Shown piece by piece: positions 1 to 6,152 of a stretch of 7,182 nucleotides of DNA. A program made the translations under genes and the position numbers. How positions within the stretch are numbered: position 1 is the first letter of the stretch; the number at the start of each line of letters is the position of its first letter. The stretch comes from Candidatus Stercoripulliclostridium pullicola (GTDB lineage Bacteria; Bacillota; Clostridia; Christensenellales; DTU072): the NCBI GenBank assembly GCA_017694145.1, contig JADINF010000129.1:1-7182 (forward strand), given 5' to 3'. The notes below the pieces were generated by a model. The model saw only the letters and a list, made by a program, of their open reading frames with translations, ran no database searches and was not told the origin of the DNA.

Positions 1-280
1 CTATAGAACGGTCTACGTGGCTCTCCGCCGCGAAATTGACTATAACTTCGGGCATAAAAGACTTCAGCGCTTCGTTCACCGCCTTTTCGTCGGCGATATC
101 CGTTTTCGAAAACATGAAGTCGGGACTCCCCAAAATCCCGGTAAGGTTATCCAAACTTCCGGCATAAGTCAATTTATCGAGGCACAATATTTTGTGCTCC
201 GGATGTGCCGAACGCATATAGCGTATGAAATTGCTTCCGATAAATCCGGCTCCGCCGGTGACGACTATTTTCATAAGCAT
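1..280 (-). CDS. rfbB: dTDP-glucose 4,6-dehydratase, N-terminal part (runs off left edge)
   Basis: Converts dTDP-glucose to dTDP-4-keto-6-deoxyglucose in the cytoplasm, the step committing sugar to dTDP-rhamnose and other deoxysugars of surface polysaccharides. About 93 codons are visible. The product is a short-chain dehydrogenase/reductase of the extended type: the N-terminal Rossmann fold has the NAD-binding loop TGGAGFIG (residues 8-15), the acidic ribose-binding stretch LDKLTYAG (34-41), whose LTYAG is characteristic of RmlB, and NFAAESHVDRSI near the cut edge. The catalytic YxxxK lies outside the window; family members are about 320-350 residues. I place the start at the ATG at 280, because a GGA lies 7 nt upstream. 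A second in-frame ATG at 274 would give the more usual N-terminus MKIVVTGG but leaves a 13-nt spacing. A strong promoter lies directly upstream, so the gene is probably the first of a sugar-nucleotide operon continuing leftwards. Family call is firm; a closely related NAD-dependent sugar epimerase is the only real alternative. Confidence 0.9.
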   Translation of the reverse strand, partial: MLMKIVVTGGAGFIGSNFIRYMRSAHPEHKILCLDKLTYAGSLDNLTGILGSPDFMFSKTDIADEKAVNEALKSFMPEVIVNFAAESHVDRSI

Positions 281-308
281 TGACTTATCCGTAAGAGTTT
301 CCGTTACG

Positions 309-337
309 ATTATAACGCTCTTTCGCCCGCTTGTAAA
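309..337 (-). promoter_or_regulatory. Sigma-A promoter of rfbB
   Basis: Read on the minus strand, TTTACA (332-337) and a perfect TATAAT (309-314) are separated by 17 bp. Transcription should start near 302, giving a short leader of about 20-28 nt. The -35 box lies only 15 nt beyond the stop codon of the upstream gene and I see no terminator hairpin between them, so read-through from that gene is also possible. Confidence 0.8.
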
Positions 338-351
338 CAGTTAATCGAAAA

Positions 352-1266
352 TCAGAAGGCGACGTTGCTCAACGCTCTGGTATTATAGGAGCGCGGCGTT
401 ACGTCGAAATTACTTACGGTAAGTCCTTCTGTATATTCCGCGTACAGACCGTAAACCGGTAGGTCGTAATAGCCGCTCAACGTGTGATTTATGAAATATG
501 CGTGCGACACCCTCGTAATTTCGGGATAACCGCCCATATTCATTTTGCCCGAATATACCTTATTTTTGAGATAAATATTTGTATCCTCTTTCGCTTCGCG
601 GTAGGTAACGCTGAAATCGGAAAGGGTCACGTTCTTCACGTTATGCGTTTCGCCCGACTTCTTATAGCCCACGACTGCGGAAGGAAGGTCGCACCCTACG
701 GATGTTATTCCCGTTACCGATATGTCTTCGAGCGCGGAGCCGTCCTTTCTGTAGCCGAGCCAGATAAGCAATGGCGAAGTCACGTGATCCATATATATAT
801 TGCTTAAGTTTACGTTGCTCACTTTGCCGCCGTCCACCGCTTCTATCGCTATCCCGGCGTATCCCCCGGCTATCCCCGGCATAAAGAAATAACAGTTCCT
901 TGCCGTCACGTCGCTCACGACGACTACCGCGCCGCCCGCTTCGCTTGCCTCGGTTATAGCCGCGTTTATCGCCGTTCTGTTCGTTTTGAAATCGGCTTCG
1001 GGCGACGCGCCGTAGCTTCTTATATCGAATATCCTCTCCCCTTCTTCCATATATTCCGTGCCGTCGGTGATGTATTCGTCGCGCGGAATATTTCCAAGAA
1101 AAAGCCCCTCCTCGTCCATATAATATTCACTCTCGAAAGGAGTTCCCTTCACGTCGAAAGTCGCGGCTTCGATATACATAGCTGCAACGAAAGCGCCGAA
1201 AGCGATACCGGCAAGCAATACCGTGCCGAGGACGACTGCCACCGATATTTTCAATTTCCTTTTCAT
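352..1266 (-). CDS. Membrane-anchored GH28/pectate-lyase-type beta-helix protein lacking its catalytic middle
   Basis: 304 residues. Residues 1-5 are basic and 7-33 form one hydrophobic helix without an obvious cleavage site, so the protein is probably anchored outside the membrane. Residues 79-117 (IFDIRSYGA, then TAINAAITEA and AGGAVVVV) match the typical N-terminus of GH28/pectate-lyase-type beta-helix proteins. From residue 118 the sequence jumps straight to what looks like late beta-helix rungs: SDVTARNCYF (118-127), VSNVNLSNIYM (149-159), LEDISVTGIT (179-188), VKNVTLSDFSV (210-220), GLTVSNFDV (281-289). The expected central part of about 200 residues is absent, and I find no NTD, DD, GHG or RIK catalytic motif. 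GH28 domains are usually 350-450 residues. The frame stays open, so this is an in-frame internal deletion, a non-catalytic derivative, or an assembly error. An AAAGGA 8 nt before the ATG supports the start. If translated, it is probably not an active polygalacturonase. Family assignment moderate, deletion reading inferred. Confidence 0.7.
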   Translation of the reverse strand: MKRKLKISVAVVLGTVLLAGIAFGAFVAAMYIEAATFDVKGTPFESEYYMDEEGLFLGNIPRDEYITDGTEYMEEGERIFDIRSYGASPEADFKTNRTAINAAITEASEAGGAVVVVSDVTARNCYFFMPGIAGGYAGIAIEAVDGGKVSNVNLSNIYMDHVTSPLLIWLGYRKDGSALEDISVTGITSVGCDLPSAVVGYKKSGETHNVKNVTLSDFSVTYREAKEDTNIYLKNKVYSGKMNMGGYPEITRVSHAYFINHTLSGYYDLPVYGLYAEYTEGLTVSNFDVTPRSYNTRALSNVAF

Positions 1267-1284
1267 CGCGAAGTATCCTTTCCG

Positions 1285-1318
1285 AAAAACATTTACGCCC
1301 GCACGATGCGCGGGCGTA
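1285..1318 (-). terminator. Hairpin plus short U-run between serpin and beta-helix genes (terminator or leader attenuator)
   Basis: Arms 1294-1302 and 1310-1318 form a perfect 9-bp GC-rich stem with a 7-nt loop. On the minus strand it is followed, after four bases (AATG), by five Ts (1285-1289). It lies 55 nt past the serpin stop codon and could terminate that transcript. It also sits downstream of a possible promoter for the beta-helix gene, so it may act in that leader. The U-run is short and displaced, hence modest confidence. Confidence 0.5.
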
Positions 1319-1334
1319 TGCGTTCGGCATATTC

Positions 1335-1364
1335 AGTTTAACCTTTATACGCCGCCGATGTCAA
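1335..1364 (-). promoter_or_regulatory. Possible promoter of the beta-helix protein gene
   Basis: On the minus strand a perfect TTGACA (1359-1364) is followed after 18 bp by TAAACT (1335-1340), which keeps the three most conserved -10 positions (T1, A2, T6) but differs at two others. It begins 10 nt after the serpin stop codon. A start near 1328 would place the hairpin at 1294-1318 within the first 35 nt of the RNA. Confidence 0.4.
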
Positions 1365-1373
1365 CGACGTAGC

Positions 1374-2672
1374 CTAAATCGTTTTGACCGTTCCCGCAAA
1401 AAGCGTAGTGCCGTAAGGATCGAGTATGACGAACCCGAACGCGCGATCGACGACGAAATCCTCGTATACTTCCTTATACTCGCCGGGATCGGCAGTCATA
1501 TTCCCCGGCACCACGGTGACAGCCGCCCCCTCTATGCCCTTCCTGTCTACTTTAAGCTCCGTAACGTGCCTTAACTCGGAGCAGTACAGACCGCCGCCCG
1601 TAACGAGCGCGCCGAGGTCGCAGGCTCCCGCGTCGAAAAGGTCGCGGATACCGAATCCCGTTTTGAGCACGTCCGCCACGTTCGCGTCGTAACCGCCGCC
1701 GAATTCGGGGAAGATACAGCGCGTGTAATAACGTATCTTGTTGACGTCGTCGACGGCGTTATAGTCTTTATTCGAACCCGCTTCCGCGATGTTTTCGGCG
1801 GTGAACGCTTCCGCGAGAGAATGTCCGTCTTTCGGCACTATGAATTTTATTTTGTATCCGTTTGCGGTCGCGGCGTAAAAACTTCTGTAAACTTCGCTCT
1901 CGTATGCCCTGCCGCCCGAATAGTATCCGCGCAAGAAATTCTTGCTTACGGTTCCCGAACCCGTGTCGAAAGAGTACTTTTCGCTCGTCATTTCGAGATC
2001 TTTACCGAGAGTGTTCCATACGTCTTTAAGGTAAAGCGTATTGAGCAGCACGAACGCCGTATCCGTATCGAAGTTAAAATCGACGTCGATAAGGTTCATC
2101 GTGCGTTCTTTGACGAAATTCTTTATCGCGATATTGGCTTTTTCGTTATCTCCCTTGAAGTCCGCGGAATAGGAATAGCAATAATACTTATTCGCGAGAG
2201 TATCCAAGGTATTTTGATTGAAATCGACTGCGGAGTCGAGCCATACCGAATTGGTGACCTCGCTCATGCCGCCCTTATACTCGCGCATAACGGAAGCATA
2301 CAGCTTAGCGAAATCGCTCAAGAGAGTTTCTCTCGTCACGCCGAGCGCCTGAAGCAGTTCCTCCCGCGTATTCCCGTCCGCGCTCTCCGCGGCAAGCGCG
2401 AGCGCCATATATACCGATATCGGAGATACCGTGAAGTTTCCCTCGCCTTCGTATGCGGAATAGGCTTCGGCGGCGAATTTTGCGCCGAACGCTTCCGCCG
2501 CCGCGTTCATCGCGATAAAGCCTTCTTCTTTAGCGTCCGAGTATCCGAATTCCGGGCTCTCGGCGGGAGAAGCGAGCAGATTGCCCTTTATATTGTTCTT
2601 GCATCCCGTAAGCGAAAAAACGAATATCGCCGTCAGTAAGACCGCGACCGACAAAAAAACGCCTTTTTTCAT
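1374..2672 (-). CDS. Serpin, predicted surface lipoprotein protease inhibitor
   Basis: 432 residues. A lipoprotein signal peptide (MKK, hydrophobic 5-20, lipobox LTGC at 21-24) predicts lipid anchoring at Cys24. The serpin fold follows: NFTVSPISVYMALALAAE at 79-96, TREELL at 102-107, the strand-3A motif NTLYLKDVW (211-219), FPEFGGGYD (321-329), LFDAGACDLGAL (345-356), LYCSELRHV (362-370), and the C-terminal FGFVILDPYGTTLFAG (412-427). The reactive-centre hinge is VDRKGIEGAAVTVV (375-388). Counting Gly379 as P15 puts P1-P1' at Thr393-Ala394, which would suit an elastase- or subtilisin-like target, but this is inference. Oddities: Ile instead of Thr/Ser at P14, Arg instead of Glu at P17, and a loop about 7 residues longer on the P' side than in alpha-1-antitrypsin. 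Serpins inhibit serine (sometimes cysteine) proteases by loop insertion; surface versions may protect gut bacteria from host or competitor proteases. AAGGAGGAA ending 4 nt before the ATG fixes the start. Confidence 0.93.
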   Translation of the reverse strand: MKKGVFLSVAVLLTAIFVFSLTGCKNNIKGNLLASPAESPEFGYSDAKEEGFIAMNAAAEAFGAKFAAEAYSAYEGEGNFTVSPISVYMALALAAESADGNTREELLQALGVTRETLLSDFAKLYASVMREYKGGMSEVTNSVWLDSAVDFNQNTLDTLANKYYCYSYSADFKGDNEKANIAIKNFVKERTMNLIDVDFNFDTDTAFVLLNTLYLKDVWNTLGKDLEMTSEKYSFDTGSGTVSKNFLRGYYSGGRAYESEVYRSFYAATANGYKIKFIVPKDGHSLAEAFTAENIAEAGSNKDYNAVDDVNKIRYYTRCIFPEFGGGYDANVADVLKTGFGIRDLFDAGACDLGALVTGGGLYCSELRHVTELKVDRKGIEGAAVTVVPGNMTADPGEYKEVYEDFVVDRAFGFVILDPYGTTLFAGTVKTI

Positions 2673-2676
2673 ATAA

Positions 2677-2685
2677 TTCCTCCTT
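2677..2685 (-). promoter_or_regulatory. Serpin ribosome binding site
   Basis: On the minus strand AAGGAGGAA lies 4-12 nt before the ATG at 2672 (AAGGAGG core with 6-nt spacing), a near-perfect anti-16S match. It fixes the start codon and predicts strong translation. Confidence 0.85.
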
Positions 2686-2696
2686 AATTATCGGCT

Positions 2697-2708
2697 TTTA
2701 CCGGTAAA
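2697..2708 (-). promoter_or_regulatory. 12-bp perfect palindrome in the serpin leader (candidate operator)
   Basis: TTTACCGGTAAA is a perfect palindrome lying 24 nt before the serpin start codon, just upstream of its ribosome binding site and about 78-89 nt after the predicted transcription start. It has no loop, so it is more likely a site for a dimeric DNA-binding protein than an RNA hairpin. A single copy of this length can also arise by chance. Confidence 0.3.
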
Positions 2709-2792
2709 TATATTGATTTGATTGCCTTTACATAAACAACAACGGTAATTCCGATATGTTCGGCTCCACGTAAAACTTGATTTTCCGTAAAT

Positions 2793-2822
2793 ATTGTATA
2801 TTACCGCGGAATACCATGTCAA
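2793..2822 (-). promoter_or_regulatory. Sigma-A promoter of the serpin gene
   Basis: On the minus strand a perfect TTGACA (2817-2822) is followed after 18 bp by TACAAT (2793-2798). The predicted start near 2786 gives an unusually long leader of about 113 nt, leaving room for post-initiation control. The spacer contains the palindrome CCGCGG (2804-2809) flanked by GTAT/ATAC inverted arms (2796-2799 and 2811-2814). Confidence 0.7.
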
Positions 2823-2863
2823 TGCGCAACCGCACGCTATTTCAACCGAATTCCGATTATCGC

Positions 2864-2892
2864 TTGAATTTTATTTCGGTCGAGAGTATAAT
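2864..2892 (+). promoter_or_regulatory. Sigma-A promoter of the DUF308-like gene
   Basis: TTGAAT (2864-2869) and a perfect TATAAT (2887-2892) are separated by the optimal 17 bp. Transcription should begin near 2899, giving a leader of about 35 nt with GGAGG (2923-2927) 6 nt before the ATG. The -35 box is 41 bp from the -35 box of the divergent serpin promoter. Confidence 0.8.
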
Positions 2893-2933
2893 TATTTATA
2901 AATATAAATTTCATTTATGGATGGAGGTATTAT

Positions 2934-3458
2934 ATGGCAAAAAAAGCTACTACGGTCAATACTCATAACGATACCGTTATGGCGGCTCTCGCGTTCATCA
3001 TTCTCGGCACGATACTCGTGTGCGAACAATCCCTGAACATCGTCAAGCTTGCGGTAATAGTTTTCGGCGTCGCTCTGCTCACGCTCGGCGTGCTCGAACT
3101 CATCAATAAAAATCTCATCGTCGCCATCTGCGAAATAGTGGTCGGCGTGGCGCTCATCATTCTTGCCGCCCTGATGCCCGACATAGCCACTCTCGTGCTC
3201 GGCATAGCGCTGTGCCTGTACGCTATCTATTTCCTCGTAGTCAACTGGGGTTCTCTCACCGGCGGCAAACTTACTCTGCGTAAGGTCATCATTATTTGCA
3301 TGATTCTTTTCGCGCTCGTGGCGGGCATACTTCTCATCGTGGCGTACGCGGCAAGCGTAGGCAGCGAAGTTTATATCGCGGCAGGCGCGTTCGCGCTCGG
3401 CGCAGGCGCCATGATCATTGCGAAAAAAGCTCTTACCGAGATAAACCGTAAAAAATAA
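2934..3458 (+). CDS. Six-helix DUF308/HdeD-like membrane protein
   Basis: 174 residues, almost entirely hydrophobic. Six transmembrane segments can be drawn at about 14-30, 34-56, 60-80, 84-104, 116-140 and 145-163, in closely spaced pairs rich in Gly/Ala/Leu/Ile. The N-terminus (MAKKATTVNTHND) and C-terminus (KKALTEINRKK) are basic and probably cytoplasmic. The size and the repeated pattern of helix pairs with Gly-rich turns (FGVALLTLGVLELI, LGIALCLYAIYFLV) resemble DUF308, the HdeD family; HdeD in Escherichia coli is linked to acid resistance, but most family members have no known function and I assign none here. The start is fixed by GGAGG 6 nt upstream. It is a single-gene unit with its own promoter and terminator, transcribed away from the serpin gene, which may place both under shared control. 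It could be another small polytopic family; the membrane topology is surer than the family. Confidence 0.7.
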   Translation: MAKKATTVNTHNDTVMAALAFIILGTILVCEQSLNIVKLAVIVFGVALLTLGVLELINKNLIVAICEIVVGVALIILAALMPDIATLVLGIALCLYAIYFLVVNWGSLTGGKLTLRKVIIICMILFALVAGILLIVAYAASVGSEVYIAAGAFALGAGAMIIAKKALTEINRKK

Positions 3459-3475
3459 TTCGGAAATTTATAAAT

Positions 3476-3509
3476 AAAAAGATCCCGCAGTCGTCGGGGT
3501 CTTTTTTTT
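3476..3509. terminator. Bidirectional rho-independent terminator
   Basis: A-rich arm plus GATCCCG (3476-3487), a 7-nt loop (3488-3494), and CGGGGTC followed by eight Ts (3495-3509) form a 12-bp stem with one G-T wobble. Read rightwards it ends the DUF308-like gene 17 nt after its stop; read leftwards, the hairpin is followed by a T-rich tail and ends the converging aminotransferase-transporter operon. Confidence 0.9.
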
Positions 3510-3554
3510 GCGCGGGTAGACCCGCGCTCATGCGCCGCGCTTTGCGCGCGTGAG
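3510..3554. repeat. Two GC-rich inverted repeats next to the terminator
   Basis: 3510-3527 is an 18-bp inverted repeat (arms GCGCGGGT and ACCCGCGC, 2-bp centre). It is followed by an imperfect one at 3527-3554, built on CTCA-GCGC and GCGC-TGAG blocks. Both lie in the 3' untranslated part of the transporter mRNA, before the terminator, and could form a stable 3' structure protecting the mRNA from exonucleases. Confidence 0.55.
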
Positions 3555-3580
3555 AGCGCGGCTGTAGGTTTATCCGAAAA

Positions 3581-4855
3581 TTATTTCGGCGCGCCGATAT
3601 CTATTATCGGATCGTCCTGTTTTTTACGGAAATACTTTCTTATTATCAACAATACCGCCACCCCTATCAACGGGAAAAACGCCGCCGACAATATGCCCGC
3701 TTTGATACCTATCTGTTCGGCGGTAAGAGAAAGAGAAGCTGAAAGAGTCTCGGCTACGGCGCTTGCGGACACCGCGTCCACTATTACGCCCACGAGCTGC
3801 GGCGCTATCGCCGCGCCGAAGTCCCCTCCCGCCGCGAGCAAGGCGTAAGCTCCCACTCCGGAGCGCGGAAGGTTCTCCTCCATGAGTATGAGCGTGCCCG
3901 GCCACAGCATAGAGGAGCATAAGCCTACGAGCACGCAGGCTATCATCGCCACCGTACTGTTTACGGAAAGCCCCGCTATTATATAAAAAAGCGCCGCGCC
4001 GCCCATTCCGCACAGCAGAACGACGGAAATATTTTTACCGAACCTTGCGTACAGCGACCTTCCCGCACCGAGAAGTATCGCGAACAACGCCATTCCGAGA
4101 ATATCTCCCCACAGTTTCGGGATACCGAGAGCGCTTTCGGCGTAGACGGATATCCAGTTGGTCATCGAGTTTTCCGCGGCGCTTCCCATGAAAATACATA
4201 TCACGCAGAGCATCAGACCGATATTTCTTTTTTTGACGGCTTCGCCGGAAGCGGGTTCGTCCATGGTTATTTCGGGCATCGGCGAGATAGTGAAAAGCAC
4301 GAAAGAAACTAACGGCAGAGCCGCCCAGAAAAGGGTAAGATACATCCAGTTTTCCGTCCCGAAAAGCCATAGGTAGAGAGAACTCAATAATATTACCCCT
4401 ACCAATCCGTAGGCGTACAGCGAATGGAGCGCGCTCATATCGCGTTCGGGATTATCCGAAGGAAGCGCGGCTACAGTCGGGCTCAGGAGCACTTCGCTGA
4501 GTCCCGCCGAAACCGAGAACAGCACCGTCCCCGTAAGCAGTCCTATGTAAGCGCGTTCCGGGAAAAACATCGGAGCGAGCGCGTAAACGCATAATCCCGC
4601 CGCCGTAAGCAAAGGCATAACGCGCACCGTGACTTTCAGATTGAATTTTTTGTGGAAAAAAGTGAATATGAGGTCGATGGAAAGTTGCGTAAGGAAATTG
4701 ACGAGCACGAGCGTTCCGAGCAGGGTGTACGAGATACCGTACATATCGCGGAAAGCGGCGAAAAGAAGCGGCGGCAAGCCGAACGCCGACGACATCGCGA
4801 CGTAGGTATAAAAGCAAGCCCGTTTGGTACGTTTGTAATCGGGAGTATCCTTCAT
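3581..4855 (-). CDS. MFS transporter, 12 helices, distantly FucP-like
   Basis: 424 residues with about twelve hydrophobic segments (13-34, 44-66, 78-97, 101-123, 145-165, 169-190, 212-232, 247-266, 276-296, 299-321, 335-360, 386-406) and a hydrophilic central loop at 191-211, the standard major facilitator layout. The motif-A loop between helices 2 and 3 (IDLIFTFFHKKFNLK, 60-74) is degenerate; its second-half counterpart is GRSLYARFGKN (265-275). Helix 7 carries GSAAENSMTNWISVY (224-238), recalling the acidic residue and Trp/Tyr pattern there in the fucose:proton symporter family, so a sugar or other polar solute is possible, but direction and substrate cannot be read. The start ATG is 9 nt after the aminotransferase stop, and its GAGGA sits over that gene's last codons, so translation is probably coupled. 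The C-terminal tail (407-424) is charged. MFS assignment firm; subfamily weak. Confidence 0.88.
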   Translation of the reverse strand: MKDTPDYKRTKRACFYTYVAMSSAFGLPPLLFAAFRDMYGISYTLLGTLVLVNFLTQLSIDLIFTFFHKKFNLKVTVRVMPLLTAAGLCVYALAPMFFPERAYIGLLTGTVLFSVSAGLSEVLLSPTVAALPSDNPERDMSALHSLYAYGLVGVILLSSLYLWLFGTENWMYLTLFWAALPLVSFVLFTISPMPEITMDEPASGEAVKKRNIGLMLCVICIFMGSAAENSMTNWISVYAESALGIPKLWGDILGMALFAILLGAGRSLYARFGKNISVVLLCGMGGAALFYIIAGLSVNSTVAMIACVLVGLCSSMLWPGTLILMEENLPRSGVGAYALLAAGGDFGAAIAPQLVGVIVDAVSASAVAETLSASLSLTAEQIGIKAGILSAAFFPLIGVAVLLIIRKYFRKKQDDPIIDIGAPK

Positions 4856-4864
4856 ATCGGCACT

Positions 4865-5998
4865 TTATCCTCGCTTTACTATAGTTTCCGCGTATGCGCT
4901 CAAGCCATTCAGACCCGCGATAAGCGTGTTTTTGTCGCAGGCATAGCCTATGCGGAAGCATTTCGCCTCGCCGAAGCAGTCCCCCGGAGTGACGAAAACG
5001 CCCTCTCTCTCGTACAATTCCCGCGCGAAACGGTACGAATGGATATCGCGATCATAATAAACGAGCGCGGTCGTCCCCGCGGAAGGCTTGACGTAATCGA
5101 ATAGCTTTTCCCATCTTATCCATTCGTCGAGGATAGCGAGATTTTCGCGCACTATGCCGCGGTTACGAGCAAATACCGCCTCTTTATTTTTGACCGCCAA
5201 AGCGGCGACGCGCTCGTCGAGCATACCGGAGCTTATGTGGTCGTAATCTCTGTGAGTGAGAAATTCGCGCATGACTTTTTCGTCGCGTGTAGCGAGCCAA
5301 CCGAGCCTCAATCCCGCCATCGAGAAAGTTTTCGACATGCTCCCTACCGAAATACCCTTCTCGTACATGTCCGCGACGGACTCGGAGTAAGTATCGTCCT
5401 GCGTGAGATGACGGTAAACTTCGTCCGCCATAAGGTACGCGCCCGCGCGGCGGGCGATCTCAACTATATTACCGAGCGTTTCCGCGTCGATCAGCGCGCC
5501 CGTAGGGTTGTTCGGATTATTTATGCAGACAAGTTTCGTATCGTTTCCGACAAGCGACTCAAGTTCGTCCAAGTCGGGAAGAAAAGCGTTCTCTTTACGC
5601 AGTTTAAGTATTTCCACGCGCGCGCCCAACGAGCGCGGTATCGAATAAAGCTGTTGATAGGTGGGCATAACGCTCACGACCTTGTCGCCCGGCGAAAGGA
5701 GCGAAAGGAAGAGATGATGATTCGCTCCCGCAGCCCCGTGAGTAGTAATGACGTTTTCCCCTTTTAACCCGCGGTATAAAGAAGCTATCCCCTCTTTGAG
5801 CGGAGGATAGCCGGTTATATCGCCGTAAGTGAGTTTCAATCGCGCGATTTTGCACATAAACTCCGATTCGTCCTCGTCCGTATACGCGCAAAGCTCCCTC
5901 AACGACATCGATTCGACGCAGGTTTCCGCGATATTATACCTCGCGCCGCCCTCGTACGCATTCATCCACTCTTCAACTAAAAAAGGCTCTATGTACAT
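4865..5998 (-). CDS. PLP-dependent class I/II aminotransferase (fold type I)
   Basis: 377 residues, a complete AspC-like cytosolic enzyme. Visible active-site elements in order: YGDITGYPPLKEGIA (58-72), the THGAAGANHHLF loop binding the cofactor phosphate (86-97), NNPNNPTG (160-167), ADEVYR with Asp192 for the pyridine nitrogen (191-196), the Schiff-base lysine Lys223 in SMSKTFSMAGLRLGW (220-234) with Arg231 for phosphate, and CFRIGYA with Arg349 for the substrate carboxylate (347-353). All key residues are present, so it should be active on an amino acid. The N-terminus PFLVEEWM (5-12) followed by YNIAETCVESMSLREL resembles the lead-in of capreomycidine-synthase-type and related unassigned aminotransferases; a real family link is inferred only. 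The ATG has AGAGGG 10 nt upstream. It is first in an operon with the transporter, suggesting that its product or substrate is transported. Alternatives are a general aromatic/aspartate or histidinol-phosphate aminotransferase; no amino-acid biosynthesis neighbours support those. Confidence 0.9.
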   Translation of the reverse strand: MYIEPFLVEEWMNAYEGGARYNIAETCVESMSLRELCAYTDEDESEFMCKIARLKLTYGDITGYPPLKEGIASLYRGLKGENVITTHGAAGANHHLFLSLLSPGDKVVSVMPTYQQLYSIPRSLGARVEILKLRKENAFLPDLDELESLVGNDTKLVCINNPNNPTGALIDAETLGNIVEIARRAGAYLMADEVYRHLTQDDTYSESVADMYEKGISVGSMSKTFSMAGLRLGWLATRDEKVMREFLTHRDYDHISSGMLDERVAALAVKNKEAVFARNRGIVRENLAILDEWIRWEKLFDYVKPSAGTTALVYYDRDIHSYRFARELYEREGVFVTPGDCFGEAKCFRIGYACDKNTLIAGLNGLSAYAETIVKRG

Positions 5999-6021
5999 AC
6001 AATCATTACCCTCTGAAATAC

Positions 6022-6039
6022 CGCCGCGCCTTCGCGACG
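6022..6039 (-). promoter_or_regulatory. 5'-end stem-loop in the aminotransferase leader
   Basis: On the minus strand CGTCGCG, loop AAGG, CGCGGCG form a 7-bp stem with one T-G wobble. It begins only about 4 nt from the predicted transcription start (near 6043), a position where hairpins often protect mRNA from 5'-end decay. No U-run follows, so it is not a terminator. Confidence 0.4.
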
Positions 6040-6049
6040 TTGTAAATAC

Positions 6050-6079
6050 ATTCTATCACCCGGCTTCCATTTTACACAA
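6050..6079 (-). promoter_or_regulatory. Promoter of the aminotransferase-transporter operon
   Basis: On the minus strand TTGTGT (6074-6079) is followed after 18 bp by TAGAAT (6050-6055). The bases just before the -10 box are TGA, giving the extended -10 form TGnTAGAAT, which offsets the weak -35 box. The start near 6043 leaves a leader of about 45 nt. Confidence 0.65.
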
Positions 6080-6152
6080 CCGTAATAAGCATATTCGGAT
6101 ACATTTAAGTAGATTTAACGAAAATTCCGCGTCGGAAAGGCTCGACGAAAAT

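Noticed and set aside
1821..2639. Long open frame (272 codons) on the plus strand antisense to the serpin gene
   Set aside because: It is a mirror of the serpin reading frame: Arg/Ile-rich with no domain, no ribosome binding site and no promoter in front. The serpin on the other strand has clear family motifs.
2673..2786. Riboswitch in the long serpin leader
   Set aside because: The leader is long enough, but I see no conserved aptamer core and no terminator hairpin with U-run before the ribosome binding site.
2777..2968. Small plus-strand open frame of 63 codons overlapping the start of the DUF308-like gene
   Set aside because: It spans both divergent promoters and runs out of frame into the next gene. 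Its start has no ribosome binding site and the predicted transcript begins after its start.
5237..5767. Open frame of 176 codons on the plus strand inside the aminotransferase
   Set aside because: It lies wholly antisense to a gene with all active-site motifs. Its product is basic and featureless, and no ribosome binding site precedes it.
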